NCBI GenBank assembly: GCA_035506275.1
Contig: DATJPT010000010.1
Location: 1 to 64,000, forward strand
DNA from: Bacteroidota bacterium
Lineage (GTDB): Bacteria > Bacteroidota > Ignavibacteria > UBA10030 > UBA8401
Length of the DNA: 64,000 nt
Reading direction: 5' to 3'
Shown: positions 28,252 to 37,500 of the stretch, in pieces
Layout: the number at the start of each line of letters is the position of its first letter
Numbering within the stretch: position 1 is the first letter of the stretch
The notes under the pieces: model-generated
Databases searched by the model: none
Told to the model about the DNA's origin: nothing
The model's input: only the letters and a program-made list of their open reading frames with translations
Position numbers and translations under genes: made by a program

Positions 28252-29472
28252 ATGAGCAGATTCCATACAGTTGAAGAAGCTATCGCCGAGCTGAAATCGG
28301 GAAGGGTCATCATTGTCGTCGACGACGAAGACCGGGAGAACGAAGGTGACTTTGTCGTTGCGGCGGAATTCATTACCCCCGAGATCGTTAATTTCTTCAC
28401 AAAGGCAGGCCGGGGAATTCTCTGCACGCCTCTGACCGGAGAGCGGGCCAAAACGCTCGGTCTGGACCTGATGGTCGATTCAAACACCTCGCTCCATGAA
28501 ACGCCCTTCACTGTTTCCGTCGACTTCATTCACGGCACGACAACCGGTGTATCTGCCGCCGACCGTGCGGCGACGGTCAGAGCGCTGGCCGATCGGGCAA
28601 CGAAGCCGAGCGACCTTGCACGTCCCGGACATATTTTTCCGTTGAAATCCTCTCCGGGGGGAGTACTTCGGCGGGCAGGACACACCGAGGCGGTTACGGA
28701 TCTTTGCACCCTTGCCGGATTGAAGCCCGTCGGAGCGTTGGTGGAAATCATGAACGATGACGGCTCGATGGCGCGGGTCCCTCAATTGGAACAGATCGCG
28801 AAGTCTCACGGGTTGAAAATGATCACGGTAAAATCGGTCATCGAATACAGGATGCACCGGGAGAAGCTTGTCTCGCGCGTTGTGAGCACCACGCTGCCGA
28901 CCCGGTACGGCACATTTCTTGTCCACATGTATAAATCCGTGACCGACCAGAAAGAGCATATTGCGTTGGTGAAGGGGACCATCGACGAGACGAAACCGAC
29001 GCTCGTTCGAGTGCACTCCGAATGCTTAACGGGGGATGTCTTCGGATCCTTGCGGTGCGATTGCAACGACCAGCTTATTTCAGCCATGAGGATGGTCGAG
29101 AAGGAAGGGAACGGCGTCGTCTTGTATATGCGCCAGGAGGGGCGCGGCATCGGTTTAATGAATAAGCTGAAAGCATACAAACTTCAGGACGAAGGGAAAG
29201 ACACCGTCGAGGCGAATGAAGCGCTCGGTTTTCGGGCGGACTTGAGGGACTACGGGATCGGAGCGCAAATTCTCCGCGATCTGGGGGTAACACGCATGCG
29301 GCTGATGACCAATAATCCGAAAAAGGTTGTCGGACTTGACGCCTATGGGCTGACGATCGTGGAGCGGGTCCCGCTAGAGATTGCGGCCAATTCTAATAAC
29401 GAAAGGTACCTAAAAACAAAAAGGGATAAACTGGGGCATCTTATCCTTATTGACCAGGCCTCAAAGAAATAG
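28252..29472 (+). CDS. ribBA: Bifunctional 3,4-dihydroxy-2-butanone-4-phosphate synthase / GTP cyclohydrolase II
   Basis: 406 residues from the ATG at 28252; the longer frame from 28198 overlaps yajC. The N-terminal RibB domain (about 1-205) has the acidic loop [10 protein letters not shown] and [22 protein letters not shown] (ribulose-5-phosphate to dihydroxybutanone phosphate). The C-terminal RibA domain (about 210-400) has the zinc motif C...[27 protein letters not shown] and NNPKK (GTP to the pyrimidine precursor). Both active sites look intact, so this one protein begins both branches of riboflavin synthesis. No FMN riboswitch is evident upstream, as the gene is packed behind yajC. A terminator follows at 29542. 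Confidence 0.96.
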   Translation: MSRFHTVEEAIAELKSGRVIIVVDDEDRENEGDFVVAAEFITPEIVNFFTKAGRGILCTPLTGERAKTLGLDLMVDSNTSLHETPFTVSVDFIHGTTTGVSAADRAATVRALADRATKPSDLARPGHIFPLKSSPGGVLRRAGHTEAVTDLCTLAGLKPVGALVEIMNDDGSMARVPQLEQIAKSHGLKMITVKSVIEYRMHREKLVSRVVSTTLPTRYGTFLVHMYKSVTDQKEHIALVKGTIDETKPTLVRVHSECLTGDVFGSLRCDCNDQLISAMRMVEKEGNGVVLYMRQEGRGIGLMNKLKAYKLQDEGKDTVEANEALGFRADLRDYGIGAQILRDLGVTRMRLMTNNPKKVVGLDAYGLTIVERVPLEIAANSNNERYLKTKRDKLGHLILIDQASKK

Positions 29473-29541
29473 CGCCGCGGCGGAAATTTTTTTCTTGCAT
29501 CTACAAGGAATTTCGTCTACATTTGTGAAGAGAGTTTCTAC

Positions 29542-29576
29542 AGCCATTGTTCCCCCGAACGATGGCTTTTATTTTT
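29542..29576 (+). terminator. Rho-independent terminator between ribBA and greA
   Basis: AGCCATTGTTC (29542-29552) pairs with GAACGATGGCT (29557-29567) over 11 positions (one G-T) around CCCC, followed by TTTATTTTT. It ends the tgt-yajC-ribBA unit; it could also attenuate greA. Confidence 0.88.
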
Positions 29577-29614
29577 GCCCTTAACAAACGCGTGTAATAT
29601 TTTGGGATGTGTGC

Positions 29615-30103
29615 ATGAATGAAGCGAACAACAACGGTGCCGTGTATTTGACGCGCGAACGCCTGGTGGAAATGGAGCAGGAACTGCGGCAGCTGAAGGT
29701 CCATGAGCGGGCGGAAATCGCGGCGAAGATCGCGGAGGCAAGAGGCCATGGCGACCTGAGCGAAAATGCGGAATACGACGCCGCGAAAGAGGCACAGCAG
29801 CACCTCGAGCTAAAGATCGCGAAGCTGGAACAGACCCTGGCCCGGGCTCGCATTATCGAGAGCAAGGATCTTCCGAACGATAAGATCTATATCCTTTCAA
29901 ACGTCACGCTGAAAGATATCAAAACAAAGAAAGTGCTGAAATACAAACTTGTCTCTCCCGAAGAGGCAAATTTCGACGAAAACAAAATTTCTGTGACGTC
30001 GCCGATCGGCAAAGGACTCATCGGAAAGAAAGTCGATGATATCGTGAAGATCGCCGTTCCGGCGGGCCAATTGACGTATCAGATCATCGAGATTTCCAGA
30101 TAG
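29615..30103 (+). CDS. greA: Transcription elongation factor GreA
   Basis: 162 residues from ATG 29615; a GTG two codons earlier (29609) is also open. The N-terminal coiled-coil holds the family signature YLTRERLVEMEQELRQLK, IAEARGHGDLSENAEYDAAKEAQ (with the acidic tip Asp/Glu that reaches the polymerase active site) and LELKIAKLEQTL. The C-terminal FKBP-like domain has VTSPIGKGLIGKKVDDIV and ends LTYQIIEISR. It rescues backtracked RNA polymerase by stimulating transcript cleavage. The GreA-type acidic tip and length are normal. It probably has its own promoter after the terminator at 29542. Confidence 0.95.
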   Translation: MNEANNNGAVYLTRERLVEMEQELRQLKVHERAEIAAKIAEARGHGDLSENAEYDAAKEAQQHLELKIAKLEQTLARARIIESKDLPNDKIYILSNVTLKDIKTKKVLKYKLVSPEEANFDENKISVTSPIGKGLIGKKVDDIVKIAVPAGQLTYQIIEISR

Positions 30104-30169
30104 ATTTTCTAGGCACTTTGTCATACATCTTTACTCTTCCTCTCCCCGTTTCTCCTCATAACACTGCCA

Positions 30170-30694
30170 ATGCCGATAAACCTCGAATTAAAGGCGAAAA
30201 TTACATCCCCAAACAGGGTGCTCCGGATGCTTCGCTCCATTGGAAATCCTGCTGAAGAACTTGCTCAAACGGATACCTATTTTCGTGTAAAACAGGGGCG
30301 ATTAAAGCTTCGCGATGTTGGCGAAAGAGACGGTCAACTGATATTTTACGAAAGGAATGAGGAAAAAGGGGAAAGGTGGTCAAAGTACACGATTCTCAGA
30401 GTCTCGCGCATGAAAGAAATGAAAGATGTTCTAACAAAAGCGTTTGGCGTAGACGTTGTTGTAAAAAAGAGCCGGCAGGTATATATCTATAAGAGGATAG
30501 CGAGAATTCATATTGATAGAGTTGCCGGCCTTGGGAGATTTATAGAGTTTGAAGTGATCCATAAGGGGGATAGGAAGGGGTCTCTGCAACTTTATAGAGA
30601 GCTCCGCAAAATGTTCCACATAGAACGCCGCGACATAGTCCGTTGTTCGTACGCGGATTTAATAAGGAAGAGGACCCCAAGGGAGTCATTTTGA
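30170..30694 (+). CDS. CYTH-domain protein (class IV adenylate cyclase / triphosphatase-like)
   Basis: 174 residues. It opens PINLELKAKI, the ExExK-type signature of the CYTH triphosphate tunnel fold. Next come TDTYFRVKQGRLKLRD, LIFYERNE and VYIYKRIARIHIDRVAGLGRFIEFE, the alternating charged strands that line the tunnel. Members split phosphoanhydrides of nucleotides, inorganic triphosphate or thiamine triphosphate with Mg2+; the class IV adenylate cyclases (CyaB) also belong. The sequence alone does not separate these activities. Cytosolic, no signal peptide. The gene stands between greA (66 bases) and the tRNA cluster. Confidence 0.82.
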   Translation: MPINLELKAKITSPNRVLRMLRSIGNPAEELAQTDTYFRVKQGRLKLRDVGERDGQLIFYERNEEKGERWSKYTILRVSRMKEMKDVLTKAFGVDVVVKKSRQVYIYKRIARIHIDRVAGLGRFIEFEVIHKGDRKGSLQLYRELRKMFHIERRDIVRCSYADLIRKRTPRESF

Positions 30695-30784
30695 ACTGAT
30701 GGTCGTGGCGAGCGTCAATTCAGTGTAACGGTGGGTTTTTCCTTGACTTGCAAATATTGAAAGGTTATATTTCTATAGTTGTTT

Positions 30785-30857
<73 letters not shown>

Positions 30858-30954
30858 CTTTGGTTGTGGGGCAGCTTGATCCCCTTTGGTCACGAATCGA
30901 AGAGAAACGCCGGTTTTTTGGGCGGTTTTTTTTTGATTCAGAAATATTGATATT

Positions 30955-31026
30955 GGCGCCGTACCCAAGTGGTAAGGGAGAGGTCTGCAAAACCTTTATG
31001 CGACGGTTCGAATCCGCCCGGCGCCT
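30955..31026 (+). tRNA. tRNA-Cys (GCA)
   Basis: Acceptor GGCGCCG pairs with CGGCGCC, anticodon loop CTGCAAA with anticodon GCA, T-loop TTCGAAT, discriminator T as expected for cysteine. 72 bases; CCA not encoded. The spacer before it contains T-rich, weakly palindromic sequence (about 30908-30936). Confidence 0.96.
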
Positions 31027-31066
31027 CAAATGTCGGAAAATTTAAGCTAGCCGGAAGGCTCGTGAT

Positions 31067-31152
31067 GCCGGGGTGGCGGAATTGGTAGACGCACAGGACT
31101 TAAAATCCTGAGGGGCGCAAGCTCCGTGCCGGTTCAAGTCCGGCCCTCGGTA
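31067..31152 (+). tRNA. tRNA-Leu (UAA)
   Basis: Acceptor GCCGGGG pairs with CCTCGGT (two G-U pairs). There is a long variable arm typical of class II tRNAs, an anticodon loop CTTAAAA with anticodon TAA, a T-loop TTCAAGT, and discriminator A. 86 bases; CCA not encoded. A terminator follows. Confidence 0.96.
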
Positions 31153-31178
31153 CTTAATGATGAGAGGTTGAACTTTGA

Positions 31179-31206
31179 ATGCTGGCCTTTGGCCGGCATT
31201 TTTTTT
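31179..31206 (+). terminator. Rho-independent terminator after the tRNA cluster
   Basis: AATGCTGGCC (31178-31187) and GGCCGGCATT (31191-31200) form a 10-bp stem (one G-T) around TTT, followed by TTTTTT. Confidence 0.9.
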
Positions 31207-31318
31207 GTACTGATTTGCTCTAGTTGTAACCCATGTATACGTATATATTCGTATTATTTTTCACTCTAGTTCAGCATTTTGGAAGATGCGGAATCGCTTC
31301 CAATGTTCTACAGTGAAT

Positions 31319-31339
31319 ACCGTATATTCAAAATACGGT
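31319..31339. promoter_or_regulatory. Perfect inverted repeat upstream of the MerR-type regulator (candidate operator)
   Basis: ACCGTAT (31319-31325) and ATACGGT (31333-31339) are a perfect 7-bp palindrome with a 7-base AT-rich spacer, 151 bases before the regulator's start. The region 31207-31490 has no gene. TTGGAC (31364) and TATAAA (31384) lie just downstream but with only 14 bases between. An over-short or over-long spacer is a feature of some MerR-controlled promoters, so this could be the regulator's own control site. Confidence 0.45.
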
Positions 31340-31490
31340 GTAAAATCAGATATTTTTGATCAATTGGACTTGCTTCTTAATTCTATAAAAACTAATTTAG
31401 TGGTGGAAAAAGGGTAAAACGCTCATTCAGTTTAATGTGAGAATTTCGTGCAAAAAGATCTTTTAGTTCACTCATGGAGGAGGCAAGCAC

Positions 31491-32414
31491 ATGACTGAGA
31501 TACTCTTTAATACGATGGATGTTTCGAAAATGCTTCAGGTCGACAAGTCGACGGTGAAGCGTTGGACAGACGAAGGCAAATTGAAATGCTTTCGTACGCC
31601 TGGAGGCCATCGAAAATTCCGCGCTGAGGACCTTTATCAGTTTATGTCCGAGTACAACTACGGAATTTCTCCGATCAACTTGTATCCGCAGTTCGCAAGC
31701 GACGATGCGATCGTCCGGCGGATCATTGCCAAAAAGGAATTCAACGTGCTGGCAAACGTCTGCTTCTCCGCTTCGATCAACGGGCGCAAGGATGAGCTCG
31801 TGCGATTATTTTCCGAAGTATACAAAAATGGTTTGACCCTTCCATCGCTGTTCGATGAACTCCTTCGTCCGACCTTGAAACGCATCTACGACCTTAACAT
31901 CTCGGGAAAACTTTCCACCGGCGAAATGCAGCTTGCCTACAATGCACTCTCGAACGCCATTGTGCTCCTCACCGACATCATCGCGAAGCCGGCATCGACC
32001 GGGAAGCGCGCGATCTGTGCAGCAATCGAAGGGGAGAACCGCGACATCGAGCTGAAAGCGCTCGCGGTCCTTCTCGAAAGCGAAGGGTACGAGGTCCTGA
32101 ATCTCGGAGCCGGATCGTCCACCGAAACGATCAGCCAATTGGTCTCAAGCCGGCATCCGCAATACGTCTTCCTCTTCGCATTTCATTTTGCCGACGGCGC
32201 ATCGTTCGTGAAACATCATGCTGCCATCGCGGAAGCGGCCAAAGCGTGCGGCGCAAAACTTATCGTCGGAGGCAATGCATACACGATAAAGGACAGTGCG
32301 ATAGAAGGGGCGGTCACGTTCGATAAGTACTGCGGTTCGTTCAAAGACTTTGCCGATGTTCAACACGAAACTATCTCAGCGCCGTCAACAACGAACGCTG
32401 AAAAGAGAAATTAA
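31491..32414 (+). CDS. MerR-type HTH regulator with degenerate cobalamin-binding-like domain
   Basis: 307 residues, ATG 31491 with GGAGG upstream. Residues ~5-60 form a MerR/excisionase winged helix-turn-helix (MDVSKMLQVDKSTVKRWTDEGKL, CFRTPGGHRKF as landmarks). Residues ~75-170 resemble the helical cap, and ~172-300 the Rossmann-like B12-binding domain of CarA/CarH/LitR regulators. The cobalamin contacts are missing. At 182-187 the family's Glu-x-His-x-x-Gly reads E-N-R-D-I-E, so the axial His is Arg. At 146-147 the cap's usual Glu-His reads Met-Gln by eye alignment. It therefore probably does not bind B12 in the CarH way. It is 225 bases upstream of, and co-directional with, the DUF11 surface-protein operon, which it may control; this is inference from position. 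Confidence 0.8.
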   Translation: MTEILFNTMDVSKMLQVDKSTVKRWTDEGKLKCFRTPGGHRKFRAEDLYQFMSEYNYGISPINLYPQFASDDAIVRRIIAKKEFNVLANVCFSASINGRKDELVRLFSEVYKNGLTLPSLFDELLRPTLKRIYDLNISGKLSTGEMQLAYNALSNAIVLLTDIIAKPASTGKRAICAAIEGENRDIELKALAVLLESEGYEVLNLGAGSSTETISQLVSSRHPQYVFLFAFHFADGASFVKHHAAIAEAAKACGAKLIVGGNAYTIKDSAIEGAVTFDKYCGSFKDFADVQHETISAPSTTNAEKRN

Positions 32415-32438
32415 ATTATCAAAGAGAAGAACAACAAC

Positions 32439-32495
32439 ATGACAACGACCAACAATAACAAAGGAGACCTGACCATGGAAACCTTGTCCCCTTAG
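32439..32495 (+). other. Short leader ORF / duplicated translation-start region
   Basis: An 18-codon frame runs from ATG 32439 to TAG 32493. Its internal ATG at 32475 has AAAGGAG at ideal distance and is followed by GAAACC. The real next gene starts with almost the same layout (AAAGGAG, eight bases, ATG, GGAACG) at 32640. A frame shifted by one base after 32475 reads a short hydrophobic peptide (LVPLGAAFTAVVTTVL) ending at a stop near 32530. It may be a leader peptide or the remains of a decayed copy of the gene start. Confidence 0.3.
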
Positions 32496-32639
32496 GTGCG
32501 GCATTCACGGCGGTGGTAACAACGGTCTTAACTCAACAGTGAAAGTATAAAGATGAAAACAATGACAATACAAAACGACGAACAAAAAGTAAAACAAACT
32601 ACACTCATCAATCACACCTCTAATAAAGGAGATACAAAC

Positions 32640-34496
32640 ATGGGAACGCACAATCTGTTCTCTCGGCTCGGAGCCATGCTGATAGCATGTGCTCTTCTCC
32701 TGGTTGCTTCAGGAGAGTATTCCTACGCCTCAGGTACACGCGCGGGAACGCAAATTACCAGCAATGCAAGTGCAACGTATCATGACCAGGTAGGAGGCGG
32801 CTCGTACAGTGCTTCGGCGACTGCGCTGAGCATTTACGTCGCCTACAAACCGGTCTCCACCATCACTGTTGTCACTTCGCCGCAAACCGGCGTTGACAGC
32901 AGCTACGTGGTCTATCAACTGAACGTGACCAACAGCGGGAACTACGGCGATGCATATGCGGTGGAGTTTAATTCTGCATCGACGAGGTACGACAGCATCG
33001 GCTACTATTCAAATGCCGGGTTGACCGCAGCCTTGGGCGGCACGGCGAAGAATATTCTCCGAGACACCATCCCGACCGACGGCAACGTGAACGTGTATGC
33101 GAAGCTGTATATCAAGTATGACGCGACCTTCAATTCGTACGACGCGCAGACGATCGTCGGCACGTTCAGAAGCCGTTCGACCCGCGACGTTTCCGCGGAC
33201 TCCGGTATTCTGATCTCCGGCTCGAACTACGTGCCGGTCGGCGGCGCCGGACAAAATGCGACGTTCAACGCCTCGGGCAGCACAACGACGACGATTGCCC
33301 AGTCGATCTACAGCATCACGGCGAGCCCGCTCCGCGGCACCGTCCGCCCGGGCGACACCCTCAGCTTTAACATTGCGTACAACAATACCGGCAGCGCGGC
33401 CGATACGGGCGTGAAAATATTTGTCACGTACCCGGCCAACATGACCTACAGCGCCCAGTCGTCGGCCAATTGGTCGAATCAGGGAACCTACGCCGTGTAT
33501 TCGGTCGGCAACGTTGCAGCCACGAGCGGTTCGATCAGCATTGCAAATCCTCTCATCCTCAGCGTTACAAACTCTGCCGCGCTCGTGGAGGGGACTCCGA
33601 CCTCGCTCGGCTCGTTTGGCATCATCTATAAACAAAATGCGACGAACGGCCTGACGCAGACACGCGTGAAGACTCCGACCTTCAACACTGCGAATTATGC
33701 ATTCAAGGCATTTGCCAACACGAGGACCGCAGCGGCTGCCGACACGGCGATTCAAGCCCAGGCAGGCGACTCGATCACCGTAAAGTGGATCGTCAAGAAC
33801 AACAGCAACGGCTCGGATGCTTATACGATTAAATTCGTCTCCGCATCGGAAGGCACCTGGGGCGCAGGCTATTATTATGAATCCAATCCCCAGTCGGGCG
33901 GCACGTACACGAGCGGAACCGACCCGCGCTTCAACAACGCTGCTTATCCGTCCGCCCAGTATGTGACCACGCCGACGATCGCCCGCGGAACCGATACGAC
34001 CATCTATATCCGAACGATGGTTCCGTCAGGCTTGAGCGGCGCGGTGGTTCACCTTGTCATTCAGATCTCGTCCGTTCGCGACTCGGCAACGGTCAGCGGC
34101 GAAGCGGTCGGCGGGACAGTGACGCCCCTCCTCCCGAATATCGTTGTCTCGCGGGCCCGCGTCATAAATCCGGCGGACAGCGTCGGGTCGGGTGCAACTG
34201 TTTCGGTTGTCCCGGGCGGCACGGTGACCTACTACATTTATGTAAGCAACACGGGAACCGGAACTGCCTCGACCGTGGTCATCACGGACAACGTCTCGGC
34301 GACCGGCGGTTACACCAATGCGCCGACATCGGCGACAATCAACGACGGGTCCGACCATGTCATCAACCCGATTCCGGGAGGTAATGCCGCGACCTACGGC
34401 TCTATCGCCACCAACGGAACCGGCGTCGTGATCACTATTAATACGCTGGCCCCCGGCGGAAGCAGAATCATCCATTACGCAACCACCGTTCAATAA
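32640..34496 (+). CDS. Exported DUF11-type repeat protein, first of the surface operon
   Basis: 618 residues from ATG 32640, chosen over 32553 because AAAGGAG precedes it and the signal peptide follows at once (MLIACALLLVASGEYSYAS). The mature protein begins SGTRAGTQITSNASATYHD, a module repeated at the start of two later proteins of this locus. Several beta-sandwich modules with 'NVTNSGN' and 'NTGSAADTGV' cores follow. A DUF11 (conserved repeat) domain sits at about 499-618 (GGTVTYYIYVSNTGTGTASTVVITDN; ending in IVITINTLAPGGSR-like strand and IHYATTVQ). No T9SS tail, no Cys, Ser/Thr/Asn-rich. A strong hairpin after the stop suggests this message segment is protected, so the protein may be the most abundant subunit. 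Function unknown. Confidence 0.78.
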   Translation: MGTHNLFSRLGAMLIACALLLVASGEYSYASGTRAGTQITSNASATYHDQVGGGSYSASATALSIYVAYKPVSTITVVTSPQTGVDSSYVVYQLNVTNSGNYGDAYAVEFNSASTRYDSIGYYSNAGLTAALGGTAKNILRDTIPTDGNVNVYAKLYIKYDATFNSYDAQTIVGTFRSRSTRDVSADSGILISGSNYVPVGGAGQNATFNASGSTTTTIAQSIYSITASPLRGTVRPGDTLSFNIAYNNTGSAADTGVKIFVTYPANMTYSAQSSANWSNQGTYAVYSVGNVAATSGSISIANPLILSVTNSAALVEGTPTSLGSFGIIYKQNATNGLTQTRVKTPTFNTANYAFKAFANTRTAAAADTAIQAQAGDSITVKWIVKNNSNGSDAYTIKFVSASEGTWGAGYYYESNPQSGGTYTSGTDPRFNNAAYPSAQYVTTPTIARGTDTTIYIRTMVPSGLSGAVVHLVIQISSVRDSATVSGEAVGGTVTPLLPNIVVSRARVINPADSVGSGATVSVVPGGTVTYYIYVSNTGTGTASTVVITDNVSATGGYTNAPTSATINDGSDHVINPIPGGNAATYGSIATNGTGVVITINTLAPGGSRIIHYATTVQ

Positions 34497-34507
34497 TCGC
34501 TCTTCGG

Positions 34508-34534
34508 AGCTGCCCGGAGTGATACCGGGCAGCT
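34508..34534 (+). promoter_or_regulatory. Strong intercistronic hairpin without T run
   Basis: AGCTGCCCGG (34508-34517) and CCGGGCAGCT (34525-34534) make a perfect 10-bp GC-rich stem with a 7-base loop. It lies between the first and second genes of the surface operon, 12 bases before the next ATG. Without a T run it is more likely an mRNA-stabilising or processing structure than a terminator. Confidence 0.7.
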
Positions 34535-34546
34535 TCACTACGACAA

Positions 34547-37500
34547 ATGAACCTTCGTCAACTCACATATAGCCTCATCATCCTGCTCGCCGCGGCATCG
34601 ACTGCGTTCGGACAGAAGCTCGTCATTGTCGAGCCGAAGCCGAATACCGTCAGCTTGTTGACCCGCCAGGCAGTGATCGTCAATGGCGCAGCAGGGCGGA
34701 AGGTTCTTCTGGAAGTCAACGGCGCCCCCGTTGATACGGGCGTTGTACGGATCGACGGCGTGTGCGATTTCCTCGGCGTGCCGGTGCCGGTTGGATCGAT
34801 CGAGTTCAAAGTTTCTTACATCGGCGCTTTCACGGAAGCCGATTCGGTCGGCATTCACGTTGCAGGCCAGCCTCATTCGATCGAGATCGTCACGGATGAA
34901 ACAACGTTCCTCGCTGATGGAAAATCAGTGACGCATTTTGACCTCGTTGTGAAAGATACGTTCGGCGTCGCGATCCCGTCGTCGTACATCATCACGGTGA
35001 AATCGGACACCGGAACGATCATTTCTCCGGATATGGACCCGAACGAGGACGGCATTCAACGAAAGATCGAGAACGGAAAAGTCGCCATCGACCTCCAATC
35101 TCCCGCACAAGCCGCGGTGGCGACGATTTCAGCGTCGTGGGGAAATGCAAAAGCAGAAAAGCAGGTCGAGTTCACGACGCCGATAGAACCGCTGATGCTC
35201 GTCGGTTCCGCGAACGGGACGGTCAACTCCCTCCATACGGGCGGCCTCATCTCCGACAGCTCCTTCGCGCTCCTGAAGGATCAACATTCGATCTCCGACG
35301 GGATTCACACGGACGGACGGCTGGCGTTCTACGGCCGCGGTTCCATCTGGAGCAACTATCTGCTGACCGCCTCTTACGATAACCAACGGATGCAGCAGGA
35401 TCGGCTCTTCAAGGACCTTGATCCCGACGTGCTCTATTCAATTTACGGCGACAACAGCAATGTCGATTACACTGCGCAGACCAGCAGCCCGCTCTTTGTG
35501 AAACTCGAACACAACCGCTCGTACCTTATGTTCGGCGACTTCAATACCGCGTTTGCGCAGAACGAGCTCGCGCGTTACGACAGAAGCTTCACCGGCGTGA
35601 AGGCTCACTACGAAACGAAGACGGATAAGGTCGATGCATTTGGAACAGTGACCGACCGCCAGGTCGTGCAAAAAGAAATCCGCGGCGAAGGAATCTCGGG
35701 GTACTACTTCCTCGACAACAGCAATGTGTTCGAAGGCTCCGAAAAGGTTCGGATCGAAGTGCGCGATAAGCTTCATTCCGAAGTCGTTCTGAACCGTGCC
35801 GACAAGACAAGGATCAATGATTACCAGATCGATTATGTGCAGGGAACACTCTTCTTTACGCAGCCCGTTCCGAGCATCGACCTCAACGGAAACCCGGTGT
35901 ATATCGTTGTCTCGTACGAAGCTCAATCCGGTTTTCCGGACAATTACGTTGCCGGCGCTCAAGGCGAGAAAGAAATTGCAAAGGGGCTTACCATCGGGGC
36001 TTCTGCGGTGACCGAAGAACGCCAGCCGAAAAATTATACGCTGCTCGGCGCCAACACCGGGTACACGGCCGGAAGTTCGTTGAAAGTGATCGGAGAAATC
36101 GCGCAGGGGCAGGATAATGAACAGCATGGCGCGGCGTGGAACGTCGAGGCAAGCGGTTCACCGATCGAGCAGCTTAACCTGAAATCGTATTTCCGAAAGG
36201 TCGAAGCCGGATTCCTGAACCCGACAGTCGGAAGCGGCGGGCTCACAGACGGTCTGGGCGGAACGAGCACCGAGCGGTACGGCGCCGGCGGGACCTTTGA
36301 ACCGCTTGCCGGAACGAAATTGACGGGGGACTATTATCACACGATATCGCAAGCCGCAACAGGAACGGTGACATCAAATTCCGTGTCTGGCGGAATCGAG
36401 CATTCGTTCGGCAGCGCCGTTACTTCTTCCTTGAGCGTACAGAATGCACAGTATGAGAGCGTCTCAAGCGACACCCTTCCGGAAGATAAGCGGCAGGCAA
36501 CGTTGGTGGACGCGAAAACGACAGTTCACGCCACAAACCGTCTTAACCTCACCGGAGAGTACGTCGACAACCTTGGTTCATCAGCGGAAGATGCGATACA
36601 GCCTTCTGTCGGTACGATTGGCGCCGACTACCGCATAATCGACCCGGTGACCTTATCTCTAGAAGAGAAAATTTATCAGGGCTCGGGCAATTCTTCGGTC
36701 GTAGGGCTCAGTTCTTCCGTCGGATTCGGCACGACCGTCACCGGAAAATATGAACTCGGCAACGGCATTAGCGGGCGACGCAACGAAGCGAGCATCGGAT
36801 TAAAGAACACGACAAAGCTCACCGACGACCTTACCTCAGAGTTGATGTACGAAAAAACAAGAGACCTCGACAGGAATGTCCTGGAGACCGCAACTCCCGA
36901 CCATAATTCCTTCTCTCTCGGACTGGAATATTTGCCGAAGGCCTCCTACAAAGCGACGATCAAAGGCGAGATCGCCAGCGACGGACAGAGCACAAAACGG
37001 GATCTGACCTTTGGCGGAGACCTCCGGCTCGCGCGCGACTTCACCCTCATCGAAAAATTGACGTATTACGAGGAAGTCAGGTCTCAATCGCAGGACACGA
37101 CCAACAGCTTTGCAGGGGGCACGTTGTCGGCGAATCCGCTGGACCAGATCGGTACGCCACTATCGAGCGGCATTCTGAAGAACTTCCACAATACCATAGG
37201 TATTGCATATCGACCTGTGGCGTGGGACTGGCTGAACGCGATCGGCAAGTTCGAACAGAAGCTGACGTACAACGGAATGGTCTCTCCCGAGACATACGAC
37301 AACGCGCAGATCGTTTCTCTCCATACGTTTATCGAGCCGTTCCGGAGACTCGAAATGGGATTGAAATATGCTTTGAAGCTCGACGATGAAACCTCGTACG
37401 GATTGACTGCAAAAACGATGACCGACTTCTATCTTCTGCATGCGGAATACGACCTCAACTGGCACAATTTTGACGTCGCCGGCGAATACAGAGTTTTGAA

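Noticed and set aside
31491-32414. Phage excisionase, because of the small HTH at the N terminus
   Set aside because: The protein continues with a full cap and Rossmann-like domain as in CarA/CarH-type regulators; no phage genes are nearby.
33009-33755. 248-codon minus-strand frame within the first surface gene
   Set aside because: Arg/Val-rich antisense shadow of a coding region with matching codon bias; no start site or homology pattern.
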